The notes: generated from the sequence alone by a model not told the origin. Numbered from the stretch's first letter, positions 1 through 12,744 are shown. The stretch: 64,000 bases of DNA from Castor canadensis (GCF_047511655.1 NC_133397.1:11185501-11249500); one strand, 5' to 3'. Numbers and translations: made by a program.

Positions 1-165
1 TGTATAAATAATGTATTGATGTATATTTACATAAGTATATAAATAAAACATATTTCCACAAATATATTTATATAATATATTCACACAAATATGTTTGTAT
101 ATCTATATACATATACAATTATATATATGTACATTATTATATGTACATATAATTGGTTCTATTTT
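1..165. repeat. AT-rich simple-sequence tract
   Basis: Alternating TA/TG-rich DNA with many short ATATA and TACATA steps. It looks like a degenerate microsatellite that probably continues beyond the left edge. The weak reading frame across 103-456 has no recognisable domain. Confidence 0.5.
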
Positions 166-504
166 TTGAAGAACCCTGAGTAATACAATGTTGAATGGAT
201 TTTTTTTTAAAAAGATTTCCCTTTTTCCTAGGTAGGCTGCCTCTTCTTTTGTCCATATGTAAAGAATAATATGCATATCTGAATAAGTTACAGGACATAT
301 GCTAATATATGCTTTGAGGACTAATACAATAAAACTGTTTCTTAATAATTTGCTTTTACAAATGAAGCAATTAGCTTCCAAATCACCACTCACCCTTACT
401 AGGAAAACATATATGCTCATGCATTTTAGTGCTGGTATGAATTGTGATATACACATGACTTAATATCAGAAGATCTGCATTCTTTTGCACTGATTTTACT
501 TTTC
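166..504. other. unclassified AT-rich sequence
   Basis: No gene, RNA or repeat family recognised. Confidence 0.4.
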
Positions 505-615
505 TGTGTGATTGGGAGACTGGGTCTTACTCTGTTGCCCAGGATATCCTCAGTCTCCTGGGTTCAAGTGATCCTTCTGAGTAGCCAGGACTGCCAGCAT
601 GTCCGATACACCTAA
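505..615 (-). mobile_element. B1/7SL-like SINE fragment
   Basis: Read on the minus strand this matches the 7SL-derived Alu/B1 pattern. On the plus strand it shows the antisense hallmarks: GGGTCTTACTCTGTTGCCCAGG, then CCTGGGTTCAAGTGATCC and GAGTAGCCAGGACT. No tRNA-like tail or TSD is visible, so it is an old truncated monomer. Confidence 0.6.
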
Positions 616-805
616 GCAGGTCTGTGTTCTGATATAAACCTGGCCACTCAACAGCTGGAAGATTTAGGGAGAATCACTTTGTCTCCTTGTTCCACATTAT
701 GTGCTGTGCCTGGTTTGACCTTTCAGACTGCTATGACAGAGAAAAAAAATCTAGTGGAAGGAAAGCATGATTTAAATTCACGGTCATAGGTTGAATCCAG
801 TCATC

Positions 806-965
806 TGTCTCTAAATGAATGTGTTTTGCCTCTCTGTTTCCTCATCATCAATGGATATGACAGGATTTGCACACTACATTGGTTGTTAGTAGAATGTGGA
901 ACTGCAGACAGAGCTTGGGATAAAGAAATCTTGCACAAATCTAAATTGCTATTGAGTTTCTTAGT
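806..965 (+). mobile_element. MIR SINE remnant
   Basis: Contains the conserved MIR core order: CTCTCTGTTTCCTCATC, then ATGGATATGACAGGATTTG, then a GTTGTTAGTAGAATG-like stretch. Strongly diverged and without TSDs, as expected of this pre-rodent family. Confidence 0.55.
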
Positions 966-994
966 TCATAGGAGCATATTATTTATTGCTGTCC

Positions 995-1362
995 AAAAGA
1001 GTTAGGACAACTGTGTATGGTGGCTCATGCCTATAGTCCCAGCTATTCTGGAAATGGAGATCAGTAGGATTGAGATTCAAGGTCAGCCTGGGCAAAAAGT
1101 TTGCTAGACCTCATCTCAAGCAATAGTTGGGTGTGGTGATTTGTGCCTGTCATCCCAGCTATGCAGGAAGTGTAACTGGGTAGACCACAGTCCAGGCTGG
1201 CCCAGGCATAAACATGAAAACCTACCCTAAAAACAACTAAAGCAATTAAAATCTGGAGATGTGGCTCAAGTGGTAGAGCACTTGACTAGAAGCATGAGGC
1301 CCTGAGTTCAATCCTTAGCACCAATGAAAAAAAGAAAAACAAAAACAAAAGCTGTGACAACT
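995..1362 (+). mobile_element. composite SINE: two B1-like monomers plus ID-like tail
   Basis: The first B1-like monomer starts near 1013 (GGTGGCTCATGCCTATAGTC, later AAGGTCAGCCTGGGC). A second follows from about 1123 (GCCTGTCATCCCAGC). A tRNA/ID-like unit at about 1252-1325 has an A-box-like TGGCTCAAGTGG and a B-box-like GAGTTCAATCC. An A-rich tail ends near 1346. Imperfect TSDs share AAAAG and GACAACT (about 995-1012 and 1347-1362). This arrangement recurs across the window. Confidence 0.75.
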
Positions 1363-2002
1363 CTCTACAGGGTGGTGGGTTGTTTCCTAGTCTATTAGTG
1401 AGCAGAAAATAAGCCTTTCTTTCAAAAGGAGTTTATACAATGTTCCTTACATCATCTTAAGAGTGAAGGGTCCTCAAAGAGAGAGCACGTACTCCAGGAG
1501 TAGGCAAGGATGCACATAATATACCCAGAGAAGGGAGAGAAAGGTGCTGCCTTTCTCATCTTGGCCTGCCCACTGAAGGCTGGATTGGATATTGACAAAA
1601 GCATCCCATAAATCACTTGCTAGAACTTTGCACATCGAGGACATTCATTGGGAAGTTGTATAACCCATGACTAAGAGCCACCTCAGATTTTAATAGACAC
1701 TCACAGGGAATCTTTGACTAAGCAGAGAGAAGAGCACCATGAAAAGGAAGGTCTGGGGAGTCTTATTGCTACCCACTACAAATCCTTAAAGTGTATTTTA
1801 TATGATTTATATTTAATTGTAGAATTTTTTCCCCCAAATGCGGTTTCAGAAATTCTAACTTCATTTCTCATCATTAGAAAATACTGAACTAAGGGTCCCT
1901 GGGATTATTTAGACTAAATCAATGAGTCATATGCTTCACAAAATTATAAAATACCTCCTCAGCAGGTATATTAACTAATATCGCTATTATTAAAGTTTTG
2001 AA
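1363..2002. other. unclassified sequence
   Basis: No family or coding signal recognised. Confidence 0.4.
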
Positions 2003-2356
2003 GCTGGGCTTATGCCTGTAATCTTAGGTACTTGGGAGGCTGAGTTCTGGGGAATTGCATTTCTACTCCAGCCCAAGTAAAACAGTTTGCAAAGACCCCA
2101 TTTCAATGGAAAAAAGAAACCAGGCAATGTGATGGGTGCCTGTCATCCCAGACACAGGGCAAAGCCCAAAATATGAAGATTGAGGTCCAGGTCTGCATGG
2201 GCAAAAGCTAGATCCTATCTCCAAAATAACCAGAGCAAATAAACAGAGCAATAACCAGAACTAGAAGTGTGGCTCAAGCTGGAGAGCACCTGCCTCACAA
2301 ATGTGAAGCCCTGAGATCAAACCCCGGTACTGCCCACCCTCACCCCACAAAAAAGT
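2003..2356 (+). mobile_element. composite SINE (B1-like dimer plus ID-like tail)
   Basis: Same architecture as the copy near 1 kb but more diverged: GCTTATGCCTGTAATCTTAGG, then GCCTGTCATCCCAGAC, then the tRNA-like part GTGTGGCTCAAGCTGGAGAG and GAGATCAAACCCCGG. No clear TSD. Confidence 0.7.
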
Positions 2357-3519
2357 AGAGGTGTTGCATACCCCTTATGCAAACAACCAAGCATAAATAT
2401 GTTTGAAATAAAAATTGTACTAGGCAGAGTTTAAAATGTAAGGTAGACTTTACTCCAGGCTACTGAAATAAGGAGGAAACTCTAGAACTCAGTCTGTCTG
2501 AGCTCAGACAGCTCAGATGGAAGAATGTTATGAGCTTGTGTTAGAGAATTTTAGGTCATCTGAGTTTGCTAACACTCTTCAAAGAAACAGTAAGCTTTCT
2601 CATATTTTCATGAAACGAGAGAGCTTTACAACTTTGAGCAATGATCCCACATATTAACCATCCACAGAGCCTGGGAGATGCACATATATCTTCTTTGCTG
2701 ATTGCATTTGAAAAGCATGTGTTCCAGTTCTTTGAGAAAGATAGTCTTGTATTGTAAATAATGGCAAAATAAGATCTTAGTCTCAAAGGGGTAGAGAAAT
2801 AATTTTGCAATTACAAGTTTGCTAAAGTAAATACTCTAAGAAAAAGAGAGTTATGGCTTAGGCTCCTATCTGAAGTTTGGCTGAGCTGAACTAAACATTA
2901 AGACCATTTTGGTTAAGGTGCACAACATAGACCTTCAATACATTGTAGTTCTTAGAATTAGTATAATAACCTCCATTTGAACTTCAAGCTATTTAGCTTG
3001 TAATTTGCCTTCATACATACTTCCAAAGGTCAATTATTTACAGTTTAAAAATACTTGGTTTTTTCCTCTGCTTCAAAGAAAAAGAAATTCATCTCTTTGT
3101 ATGAAATCAGATGATTCATTATCATTGTCTTCTTTCCCACTTAAAAAAGTAATTTTTATTGCATTTTACACTTGAAAGGAGTTCAACATTAAAGTTTGAA
3201 ACTTTCCCTCACATCAGTCTTATTTGCTCTAATTAAAACAAGATTAGCTGACATTCACAAGTCATTTACAAAATGTATAACTGCATTCTGAGAACACATC
3301 TAATTACACAAGGAATTGCAAGGTTCTGAGAGTTACCCTAATATTTTCTTTATACTATTGTTTTCAAAGCTTCACTAATGGATGGTTATTGTCACAGTCT
3401 CTGTGAATTAGAATCTAGGTCTCTCGCTTAATTTCATCTTTTAAACTTGGAGTCTCTGAGAAAACATAATAGAATGCAAATGGAAGCATCGGGAGAGACA
3501 ACTAAAACCATGAGCAAGT
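2357..3519. other. unclassified AT-rich sequence
   Basis: No gene or repeat family recognised. Short frames here have no domain and no splice-site context I can defend. Confidence 0.4.
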
Positions 3520-3722
3520 GGTTTGTGCCAGAAATTTTTACATACAGGATTGTATTTAATTCACATGGCAGAGCAGTTGGATGAATGTGTTATTACTATT
3601 TCACAGGTGAGGAAATTGAAGCTTGGCGATGTTAAAAGACCTAACCAAGTTCACTGGTGTAGTAAATAAAGAAACAAAAATTAAATCCCTGCCCCTCGTC
3701 TGTGGTCTGTAACTCTCACATA
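3520..3722 (+). mobile_element. MIR SINE
   Basis: Shows the MIR signature TATTACTATTTCACAGGTGAGGAAATTGAAGC, then CCTAACCAAGTTCACTGGTGTAGTAA, AAATCCCTGCCC and GTCTGTGGTCTGTAACTC. Diverged, about 200 bp. Confidence 0.7.
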
Positions 3723-4687
3723 TTTATTCATTGTTATTATCAGTAAAATTTAGGCACAGAAGACTTTGTAATTTTAGAAAGCCATATTTAATATTAGAAT
3801 ATAAATTTCTAATTGCATATAAATTATCAAAATACAAATAATGGAACATTAAATTTCTAAAAAATTCAAAATCAATATTTTTCTCATTTGATGGGCCAGG
3901 AATCTCATTGAATGAGTATGATAATCTTAGCTTGTAGGAGTTAGGAAGTGTTTGCTTTTCTGTAAAGAAAACAGATTCCAAAATGTAGTGAAACCCTTCC
4001 CTGTGCTATGAAATTGTATGCATTCCATTTTAGAAGAATTTTTTTAAGTAACTGTTAAAAACAAACATTGAAATTACCATGAAGTTACCATGTAAATGGT
4101 ATTACAATACTGAATCAGCCAGTTGGCAATTCAAAATAACCAGGGGGAAACTCTCAGCAAGAACTTGTAAGAATACAGACTGCTTATAGATAGGGAAGAC
4201 GTAGGCCCTCTTCCCTTGTCTGGAGCACACTAGAGGGACAAATGTCCAGCTGTGGATTGCTTCAGATTGTGCGAATTTTATGTCTATGTTTATCTGAGTC
4301 TTCTCTCTTTGGTCTTCTACCAATCATCTATATCTATATGTCCTTAAACTGTCTAAGTGTTTGCTCTGCAGACAGGTGTTGGTATAAACCTGGATAATCC
4401 ATTATTCTGCTAAAAAATTTTTCCTTTCTGTAAACTAAGGCTATTAAACTGGATGAATGCCAAGGTACTTTCATCCCACTACTTTATGAAATTCTTCTTC
4501 AGCAAAAAAGAAGTTTGTGAAATCAAAGAGACTGATGGATCCATTGACAGGATTCCAAGATCAGTCTTCTAATCACTATCTTCTCTCGAAAGTTGACTTT
4601 GGACAACTATATTGTTTTCTCATTTTCTCCAGAAACTTGACTACGTATGGATTATAATTTCTGTGAGAGGTAGGATGCTATTTTCCT
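3723..4687. other. unclassified sequence
   Basis: AT-rich and without recognisable features. Confidence 0.4.
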
Positions 4688-5521
4688 TTGATATTTGTAT
4701 CCCCACCCCAATGATGTTCATGCCTAATCGCTAAATCATATGAGTATCTTATGTTACATGGCAGAAGAACTGTGCAGATACAATTATGGTTATAGACCTT
4801 TACATAAGGTAATCATGAATTACTGGGTAAAGGTCATTGAATCAAATGAACCCTAAAAAGTACTTAATTATCTCACAGTTAGGGGAGAAAGGCGCTGTTG
4901 AAGACAGAGGCAAGAGAAAGAGGACTTTGGAATGATTCCAAGTAGTTTGCAGACTTGACATGCTGTCACTGTCTCTGAGTAGAAGTTTATAGAAAACACC
5001 AGAAGGAAACAAGAAGTTGTCAGAGGAAAGAAAGATCCAAGGTGGAAGCAAGCAAGAAACTAAGACCTTGGATCTAGAAATGCCAATAATCTGAATGATT
5101 TTGGAAGCAGATTACTTCCCAGAGCCTGCAGTAAGGAAGCAGATGTACTAACCTTGATTTTAACCTGGTGAGTAGTATATTTACATTTTAAACTACAGAA
5201 CTTGAAATAATAAGCTTGTAGTTTTTTTTTTTTTTTTTTTTAGTTGTAATAGGGTTTGAGCTCAGGGCTTCACAATTGGTAGGCAGAAACTCTACCTACA
5301 TTCCAGCCCTTTTTGCTCATTTGGGCTACCCTGGATCATGATCCTCTCATTTATGCTTCCTGTTGTTTGACTGAGCTGTCATGGAACTGTGATCCTTCCA
5401 ATCACCCCTTCCTCAGAAGCTAGGATTATAGGCACAAGTCACCTGTGCACAGTTAACTTGTGTTGTTTTGAGTCCTAAACTGGTGGAGATTCATCATGGC
5501 AGTAATAAGAACTAATACAAC
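4688..5521 (+). mobile_element. MLT1-type LTR (ERVL-MaLR), split by a SINE
   Basis: Resembles MLT1-class solo LTRs from end to end. The 5' part has GTATCCCCACCCC, TTACATGGCAGAAG and TGAATTACTGGGTAAAGGTC. The 3' part has AGCCTGCAGTAAGGAAGCAG, CTTGATTTTAACCTGGTGAG and CTACAGAACTTG. After the interrupting SINE it resumes with CTTGTGTTGTTTTGAG and ends AAGAACTAATACAA, the usual MaLR terminus. No internal retroviral genes. Very old. Confidence 0.75.
5222..5452 (-). mobile_element. SINE nested in the MLT1-type LTR
   Basis: Starts with a poly(T) run (5222-5241), the A-tail in reverse. An antisense tRNA-like unit follows (GGGTTTGAGCTCAGGGCTTC), then B1-like antisense sequence (CTCAGAAGCTAGGATTATAGGC). 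It interrupts the LTR at AAGCTTGTAG (left, about 5212) and TAACTTGTGTTG (right, about 5453). These two sites look like diverged TSD copies. Confidence 0.75.
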
Positions 5522-7129
5522 CACATTCACACAAAGTTCATCTAAGCTGTAATTTACACACTAATTCAATATTTCTTTATTATTTCCTGAATTTGTTTAT
5601 AATTATTATGCTAGGAAATGCTACTTGTTTTTGTCTCCTATTCTCAGTTAGATTGCAATAACCTGGAAGATAGATTCACAGTCTGATATTTTATCATGGT
5701 GCTATCAGTTCAGGTACAGCTTTCCTCAGATCTAGCTCCATTTGACTTTGGAGTTTTTCAAGTCTATTAAAAGTTGGTTGATTTGGGTTCCTACTTTCTG
5801 CATGTATAAAGACATACAGAATGTCTCCTCTTTCTAATGAATATTTACTGACAGAATTATGCAGAGTACGCAATGACTTCAGTGCCTGATATACATGTTT
5901 CTACATGACTGTACTGTGTGACATGAATCAAAATTCCTGGCTCCTGAAATGAGTGCAATTTCACTGGGTGTATGGTAAGTAAAAAATTTTAAACCAGCCA
6001 CCACAATAATTCCTCATGTCATCTAATTTTTAAAAATGATTGTTTAGAACAGGCTGTACTTGCTCTACTTCCATATTCTGACACTAACAAATTGTTTCCT
6101 ACATAATTGAAAAGTGATTCTTCACTGAATTGCCTGTTAACTGTGCTATTTTCTTTACACTGCACACAAAATAAATAAAGCTGGAGTGTGAGAAAGAGTG
6201 ATAATAAATTCTGTCACTCACTCAAGCTTTTGGTGATGGATTCCTGTTAGATTTTACTATGGATTCAAGACACTAAAAATGCCATCTTGCACATTTTATT
6301 TGACCTTGTGTTAATAACGACTGAAGGTAAGAAATATCAAGATGCTCTTCCCAAAATAAGAAGATAGGGGAAAAAATGGGCTAAAAGTACTGAAGGCTAG
6401 GGTGTACTTCAGTTTAGAGTATAAGCTTGGTTTCACAAAAACCAGGGTCAAACCAAGGGCAGGAAAAATATAGAAATTAAAAATAATAAGGTTCAGTACT
6501 GACTAATCCTGTGAAATAAATGTGTATTTCTGCCAAGATTTTATGGAAAAAGGATATCTGAGAGAATATCTATTTCCTGTGATGCCATATACTCTTAAAA
6601 GTCACAAAAAGAGACAGATTGCTTTAAGCAACTTGGAGAAATAATTGTGTGCATTCACAATAACTAAGCTAACAAGAAAACTATAACCAAAGTGTACATT
6701 TTTAAAGACAAATAATTTTCTTCACAACCAGGACTATCCTTGATAATGACCAATAATTGATAAACTCCAGAAATAGATTTAATATAGTCAATATTACTCA
6801 CCACTCCCCTAAAATAGGCATGTTCAACTTAAGAATGACATTGTGATTTGTTTAATACTTGGTGAGCTCTTGCCTTTTTTGAGTTTTTATCTTTTACTTT
6901 CAACTTCTTAGTGTATTTATTATATTGTCCTTCCTTCTTATTATAAAATTATAAAGTTGATATCTCATATTTTAGTGGTTACCATAAAAATTATTCCATA
7001 TGCATGCATTCACATGATAGCTAAATTAAGTGAAAATAAACAAATGTATCCAAATTAATCAACATTATAAATTCCCTTTATTTTAATTCATGGAGTTTTA
7101 TCACCTGCAATTTTATTATCTAAAAAATT
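5522..7129. other. unclassified AT-rich sequence
   Basis: No gene, RNA or repeat family recognised. Confidence 0.4.
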
Positions 7130-7222
7130 TAATTTTGGGGGAAACAATGGGTTTTGAGTTCAGGGCTTCATGCTTGCTAGGCTGATGCTCTACTTCTTGA
7201 ACCACTCCTTCAGCCCTAACAC
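7130..7222 (-). mobile_element. ID-like/tRNA-derived SINE fragment
   Basis: Antisense tRNA-like unit. TTTTGAGTTCAGGGCTTCATG contains the complement of the B box; CTAGGCTGATGCTC and AACCACTCCTTCAGCCC give the A-box side. No B1-like part is attached. Confidence 0.65.
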
Positions 7223-7689
7223 TAATTTTAATCACCCATTTCATAACTGGGCTCAAGTCTCATTTCTTATAAATTAAATATTACAAATATTATTTTCTTC
7301 TGAAATGTTTTATCACCTTTCTAAATTATAACCTTTATAAATTCTTTCAATGAGTGTCTATTGTTAAGATATTCAAATTTTTTTGACATTGAGTTGTTTT
7401 TACTCTTGTGTGGTATGTAGCTATAAATGACACATTTTATCAGTTCTTTAAATGTATTACTCCACAGAAATCTGGATTATATTTTTGCTAAAGAGACCTA
7501 AGTGGTCTCATTTTTTTTGTAGTGAAGAAATTGTTCTTTATTTCTACATTTAAAGTCTTCTTTTGACATTGATACTTTCCATTCTTCACTAATAAGCATT
7601 CAGGACAGCTGCTTGTCTGCTAATCTTGTAGCTGGTGGTTTGGGATTTGGGAATCTGAAACAATGCTGCCTGTGAATTCTAGAAAGAAC
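7223..7689. other. unclassified sequence
   Basis: Nothing recognised. Confidence 0.35.
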
Positions 7690-8075
7690 TATGGGTTGTA
7701 GTTTGGATAGGGTCCGTGTGTATGGTCTTCAATGAGGCAGATTTGAGAGGTAGTGTTACAACCTTTAGAGAGCATAAGTTCTCTGGACTGGGTTGGCCAC
7801 AATGAGAGTGAACCATAAATTGAGCCTGGCAACTCCCCTGTGATGGTTTCTCACATGTGTGTTCTTCCATTTGTGACCATTCCTGTTCTCAGGCATCCCC
7901 CATGTGATGTCATCTCCCAGTTTTGGTGTAGCATAAAATTCTCACCAGTTATACCTGCCTAATCTTTAACTTCCCTACCTCCAGAGCTGTAAGCTGAACA
8001 TACCTCTTTTCCTCATGAACTACACAGAAATGAGCATTTTGATATGGCAGCAGAAAATGTATTCAGAATCTATGC
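7690..8075 (+). mobile_element. MaLR-type LTR (MST/MLT1-like)
   Basis: The 3' half follows the MaLR pattern: CACATGTGTGTTCTTCCATTTGTGACC, then CCTCCAGAGCTGTAAGC, ACATACCTCTTTTCCTCATGAAC and TGATATGGCAGCAG. The 5' half begins around TAGTTTGGATAGGGTCCG. No gag/pol sequence nearby, so it is probably a solo LTR. Family call is from memory. Confidence 0.5.
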
Positions 8076-9344
8076 AATGTATCTTTAAACATTTCCCACC
8101 TTACTTTTCTATACTATGTAAATCTATTATTCAATTTAAATATATGTGGACTCAACTCATTCTATTCATTGTGTTGCTTATTCTTATTTTCATCTCTTTG
8201 CTTTTTGTTTTCCATCTGAGTAATTTTATCAGTGATTAAATGTGTATGCACACATATTCTTACATATACTACACTTCATTTCATACATTTTCACTTCTTG
8301 GAGTGTTATTTGATGTTTAAATTTTTTTCTAATCATTGTCTATCTTGGTATTATTTCTTGGTCATACTTTTCAATATACTACTTTATGTCATTATATATT
8401 AATAATATAATACATCTGCTTTATTACTTCTAATATCTATAATATATATGAATTTGATTCTTGTTTATATAAGCTTTCACATGTTCACACATTTACACAT
8501 CATAATCTGAAATTCTTTGATGTCTTCTTAGCTAGATTCCTCTTCAAAACTCACATTCGTCTGGAGAAAGTCTCATAAATCCTGGTCTCAAACACATGTG
8601 CATATCACTAGATTTAAAATTCTCCCAAAGTAAATGCTTTCTTCAAGTTACTTCATGTTACAGTATAGGAAGTGAGGGTGCTATTAGCACTTCCTCCTGT
8701 GGAGTAGGAGCTGTCTTTTAGTGCATACATTCATTATGAGTATTTAACCTCTGGGTTTCCATTTCATTAGAAACCTAATTAGTTCCCAATCTTGTGTGGA
8801 CCTTATGCTGTCTATGCACTTATAACAGTGAGCTGATTTGTTTGAATTTCATAGTCTAATCAAAAAATGTCGCCAGTGTCTATTCCTCTACTTGTGATTC
8901 CAGTGATAACTAATTCCCACACCATGCAGGAATGTGATTTCCAGTAGATATGGTAATGCAAGGTAGTTCTGGAATATGACTCACTTGTGAATTACATACC
9001 TTTGTCAACAAAAATGTTTTCAAAGGAGCATATTAGAATCTATGAAATTAATCAAACTCTAATAGCAATGATGGCAACCCAATCTTCTGATCTGAAATAA
9101 GACCCATCGTGGCACCCTACGCCTTCCAGATCTGAGGAACCATGTTCTTTCTGGCATTCTCCCTCTATGGTGTTAGATTAGCAAGAACAGGTAAACTCTT
9201 ACTAACTGTGTCCTTTGGATTCCTTTTAGATTCATAGGGTATAAACATTATTATCTCCTATTGTGGGAGAAAGTATTTTTTACCTTGGCTGACCAAGAGC
9301 ATTTACCTGACAGTTTCACTGCAAATTTTTCTGAGGTCTGCATT
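8076..9344. other. unclassified AT-rich sequence
   Basis: The frame at 8015-8239 is hydrophobic only because the DNA is T-rich; it begins inside the LTR. No gene supported. Confidence 0.4.
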
Positions 9345-9475
9345 TATTCAACTAACAAATATTCACTGAGGACCCACTCTGTGGGGGCTAACTTTCTATG
9401 CTCAGACCACACAGCAGTGAGATGAAAGAGAAAATAATCCTGTTCATGTATCTTACCAATGGGCAAATAAAAAGT
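9345..9475 (+). mobile_element. ancient L2-like repeat fragment
   Basis: Matches a widespread old mammalian repeat motif: CAACTAACAAATATTCACTGAGG, then CCCACTCTGTGGGGGC and CACACAGCAGTGAGATGAAAG. I associate it with the L2 class but cannot confirm the family. Confidence 0.4.
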
Positions 9476-10289
9476 AATTACCTAGGATAGAGGGTGGAGA
9501 TAGATTGCACTAAGTTTGCTGAAAACTAATATTTTATTATTATTATTATTTGTAATAATTGTAATTGATAATTATCATTAATTAGTTGCAAGTATATGAT
9601 ACTCTGTAAGAGATGTTCTCACTGGATTTCTCTTCATTGACATTTAAGAGCATTTAGTGGCACCTACAATTATCTTCTTAATATCTAATTTTAATAACTT
9701 AATAACTCAATATCTAAGTCTATCCATACAGTGATAACTAAAATTAAGCAAGAAAGTGAGCACTAGCTTTCCAGTTACTTAATATGCAGGTCTCTTTTAT
9801 CAGGTACCACATCTTCAGCATATCACTTTACCAAAGATGTTCACTCTTTGTTTTAATTGGGAACAGATCCAAATTACAGTACATAGAATGGGATTTTAGT
9901 TTCTGATTTAAGTGAAATCATATTTAAAGCCAATTATTTAATACTCTACTGTGTATAGAGCAAAAAATGTCACATGGAAAAACAAATTTATGAAATTATG
10001 ATTTAGTCTCATTTTAGATTAAGAAAAACTTGATATAATTATTACATATCATATCAGAACACTTATAACTTCCAAACTTATGAAGAAGACACATCCAATA
10101 AGGTCAACATGTTCGCTTACTAGCCATTTATCTTTGAGAGAATATTTCATTGAGTTGTGGTGACTAATGGAGCCCTCATATGTCAAATACAGAAACTAGA
10201 ACATTTGTCACAGAAGATTATGATGAGAGGGTAGATGTATAAAATATTTAATATCAAAGTGTAATGTGTAGAAACAATTAGATATTCAT
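9476..10289. other. unclassified sequence with a short TTA microsatellite
   Basis: A short run of TTA triplets lies at about 9533-9551. The remainder is unrecognised AT-rich DNA. Confidence 0.4.
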
Positions 10290-11490
10290 TAGAAAAAAAA
10301 TTTAACATTGATTTCTACATTACATATTACACAAAATCAAGACCAAAGGGTTGACTATTGATTCAACTTAAAGATAAAACCATTAAGGTTTTAAAAGTAC
10401 AATGGAGGATATCTTTATAAATGGGGTAGAGGAAATGTTTTACATAGCACATGGAAAAGGCTAACAATAAAAGAAAAGATTGATGAATTAAAGTATCTTA
10501 AAATAATGGACTTTTTCTCTATAAAAACAAGAATATTGAGATTGTGAAAAGGCAATCTCATTTACAGATTGATACTTGGAAGTGTACTTTACATATTTGT
10601 ACTTTACATATGTGTTTACATGTGTATATACACATACATAATTTATAGCCAAACAAATATATAAATAACTCCCTTAAAAAAGGACAGAGAACCAAATATA
10701 AAGTGGACAAAATGGCAAAAAGTTTAGAGATGTAACAGTGACTACTACCAACAGTTAATAAATTTATGAAAACGTATTCACTTGACTAATTTCAGAGACG
10801 CATAAATTAAAGTCATAAAATACCACTGCAAAAACAATAGAATGACTAATTCATGAGTATAACATGTGCAAACATAAATAAGAACAGGTGCTGGTTAGCA
10901 TATGGAACAAATGGAAATTCTGTTCTCTGTAAGTTGATGCAGATACTGGGGAAACAGGCCACCAGGCTCTCCTGAAGCTGAACATAAGGAGCACAGGCAC
11001 ATGCAGAGACTTAGCAGTCTGAATATAAATCACCGCAAATGCATGCACAAATACAAAAAGACAACTGCCATGTTTATAGCATCTCTGCCAACAATCCTAA
11101 ACTAGAAACAGCAAATGTCTGTGGATGTTAAAATGAGGCATAAATGAAAGGTCAATTACTGTTCCTCGCAGCAAATACTAATCTCACTTGCATGCAATCA
11201 CATTAAAGAGTCAATCATATAAGAATTTTCTTGGTTAAATTACTGTATGATTAAAACCATATTAAGTTCAAAAACAAAATAAATAAATCTGTAGTTTGCA
11301 GTGGTAATTTGGGGAGAAGGAAGGTAGTAATGAAGAGCCACAAAGGGCTTTTCAGTACTGGAAATGTCCCGTTTTTCCATGTAGGTACTATTTTTTCTAC
11401 TGTGATTCTGAGAAGTCATTGAACTTGTACTTCTGATGTGTGCATATGTGTCTATTTGTGTCATACTTAAATGTTTCTTAAGGTAAATAT
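10290..11490 (+). mobile_element. ancient L1M-type LINE, 5'-truncated
   Basis: Order matches the 3' part of an old L1. ORF2-like DNA comes first (AAAGATTGATGAATTAAAG, GAGATTGTGAAAAGGCAA). The conserved 3' segment follows (AGGTGCTGGTTAGCATATGG, AACCCATATTAAGTTC-like). The L1M 3'UTR then shows GTAGTTTGCAGTGGTAATTTG, GGAGAAGGAAGGTAG and AACTTGTACTTCTGATGTGTG. Many indels and no open ORF2. Confidence 0.6.
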
Positions 11491-12349
11491 TGACTGACAA
11501 CTCTAAATAGGAATGTCTCATTTATGCTTAAAAAGAAGGAGTGATAAATAAGAACTAAAGAGAATTGAAGAGGTTCTATTTTCAATGAAGGCAATACTTA
11601 CTGAACTTTTGTCTGAAGTTCTGCTGCAGTTATTAGCTACTTAGACTTGTTTTTCCTTAGGGGTAAAGACATTGATTTTTATGAATTATTTTTCTATTTT
11701 AAATTATTAACAAAACACATGCAAGAAAAATAAAACTACACAGGCCAATACAGTTTAACTTTGGGCCCAGTTCTGTACTTGGATCATGAATTTGTAACCT
11801 CTGATTTGTGGATTTCTTTAACAAGGCTTTTAAAGTAATGAAATATCAATTGTGGAAAATGGAAGCTAAATAAAAAGTAAATGGCATACTTTTCAGTAAA
11901 TGGTTAATTGAAATGAATTTTATTAGAGATAACATCTACTAGGATGAGATGACTAGGGTAAAACTTGGATGGCAATTATCAATCACTCTAAATGAAGTAA
12001 GTCTTTTATAACTTCCTTAATCACACATTGCTAATGGAAATATTTCTGTTATAGTTAGCACTGTTTCTATCTTCTATTTTTAAATGGTGCATTGGGAAAT
12101 GGATTTCAACTAAAGTGGTTTTTAAAAACATCAGCATTCATAATTTTATTGCCACTTTTACAAAAAATAATATCATTCATTTAAATATATCGTTAATATA
12201 TTCTTTTGTGATTGAATACAGAGTTATTTCAGATTATAATAAAATAAGACTAAAATTCTTATTTTATTTAGACATTGGATTTTTCCCACATTGTTATACC
12301 TTGTTAGTAAGGGAGTGCATTCTGGAGTAATATTTTGCTACCAGACAGT
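11491..12349. other. unclassified AT-rich sequence
   Basis: Nothing recognised. The frame at 12115-12330 has no domain. Confidence 0.4.
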
Positions 12350-12540
12350 GTCAGGGTCACAGGTAAGGGGTCTCAGATCTTGCCAATCAAATGACCTTCA
12401 CACAATTGCCTAAACCCTCTGCTCCTCAACATTGTCATTAGAAGATGGAGATGATGATACTATTTCCCAAGAACTAACTGTCAGTATTAAGCAGTTCAAC
12501 AGCTGTGTTACTTCTAGAAATACTGTTTAAGATACAAAAT
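12350..12540 (+). mobile_element. MIR SINE remnant
   Basis: MIR order is visible: AATGACCTTCACACAATTGCC, then CCCTCTGCTCCTCAACATTG, then GATGGAGATGATGATACTAT. Heavily diverged. Confidence 0.55.
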
Positions 12541-12744
12541 TAGTAACATATAATAGTTCATATGCTCTATTATAATTTCCTATAAGTATTCAAATATTTG
12601 ATAAAAAAGAAAATACTCAGAAAAAAGTATAGTTTTTTTAAACCCCAACAAAACCCTCAGGTTTTATTGCCTTTGTTCCCCAAATCTCAAGAAAAATTAG
12701 TATAGCTTCCTGCATCACTGGTAACATCTAGCTGAATTCTTTCA

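Noticed and set aside
8015..8239. Small plus-strand membrane-like frame
   Set aside because: Starts within an LTR and its hydrophobicity follows from T-rich DNA; no family similarity seen.
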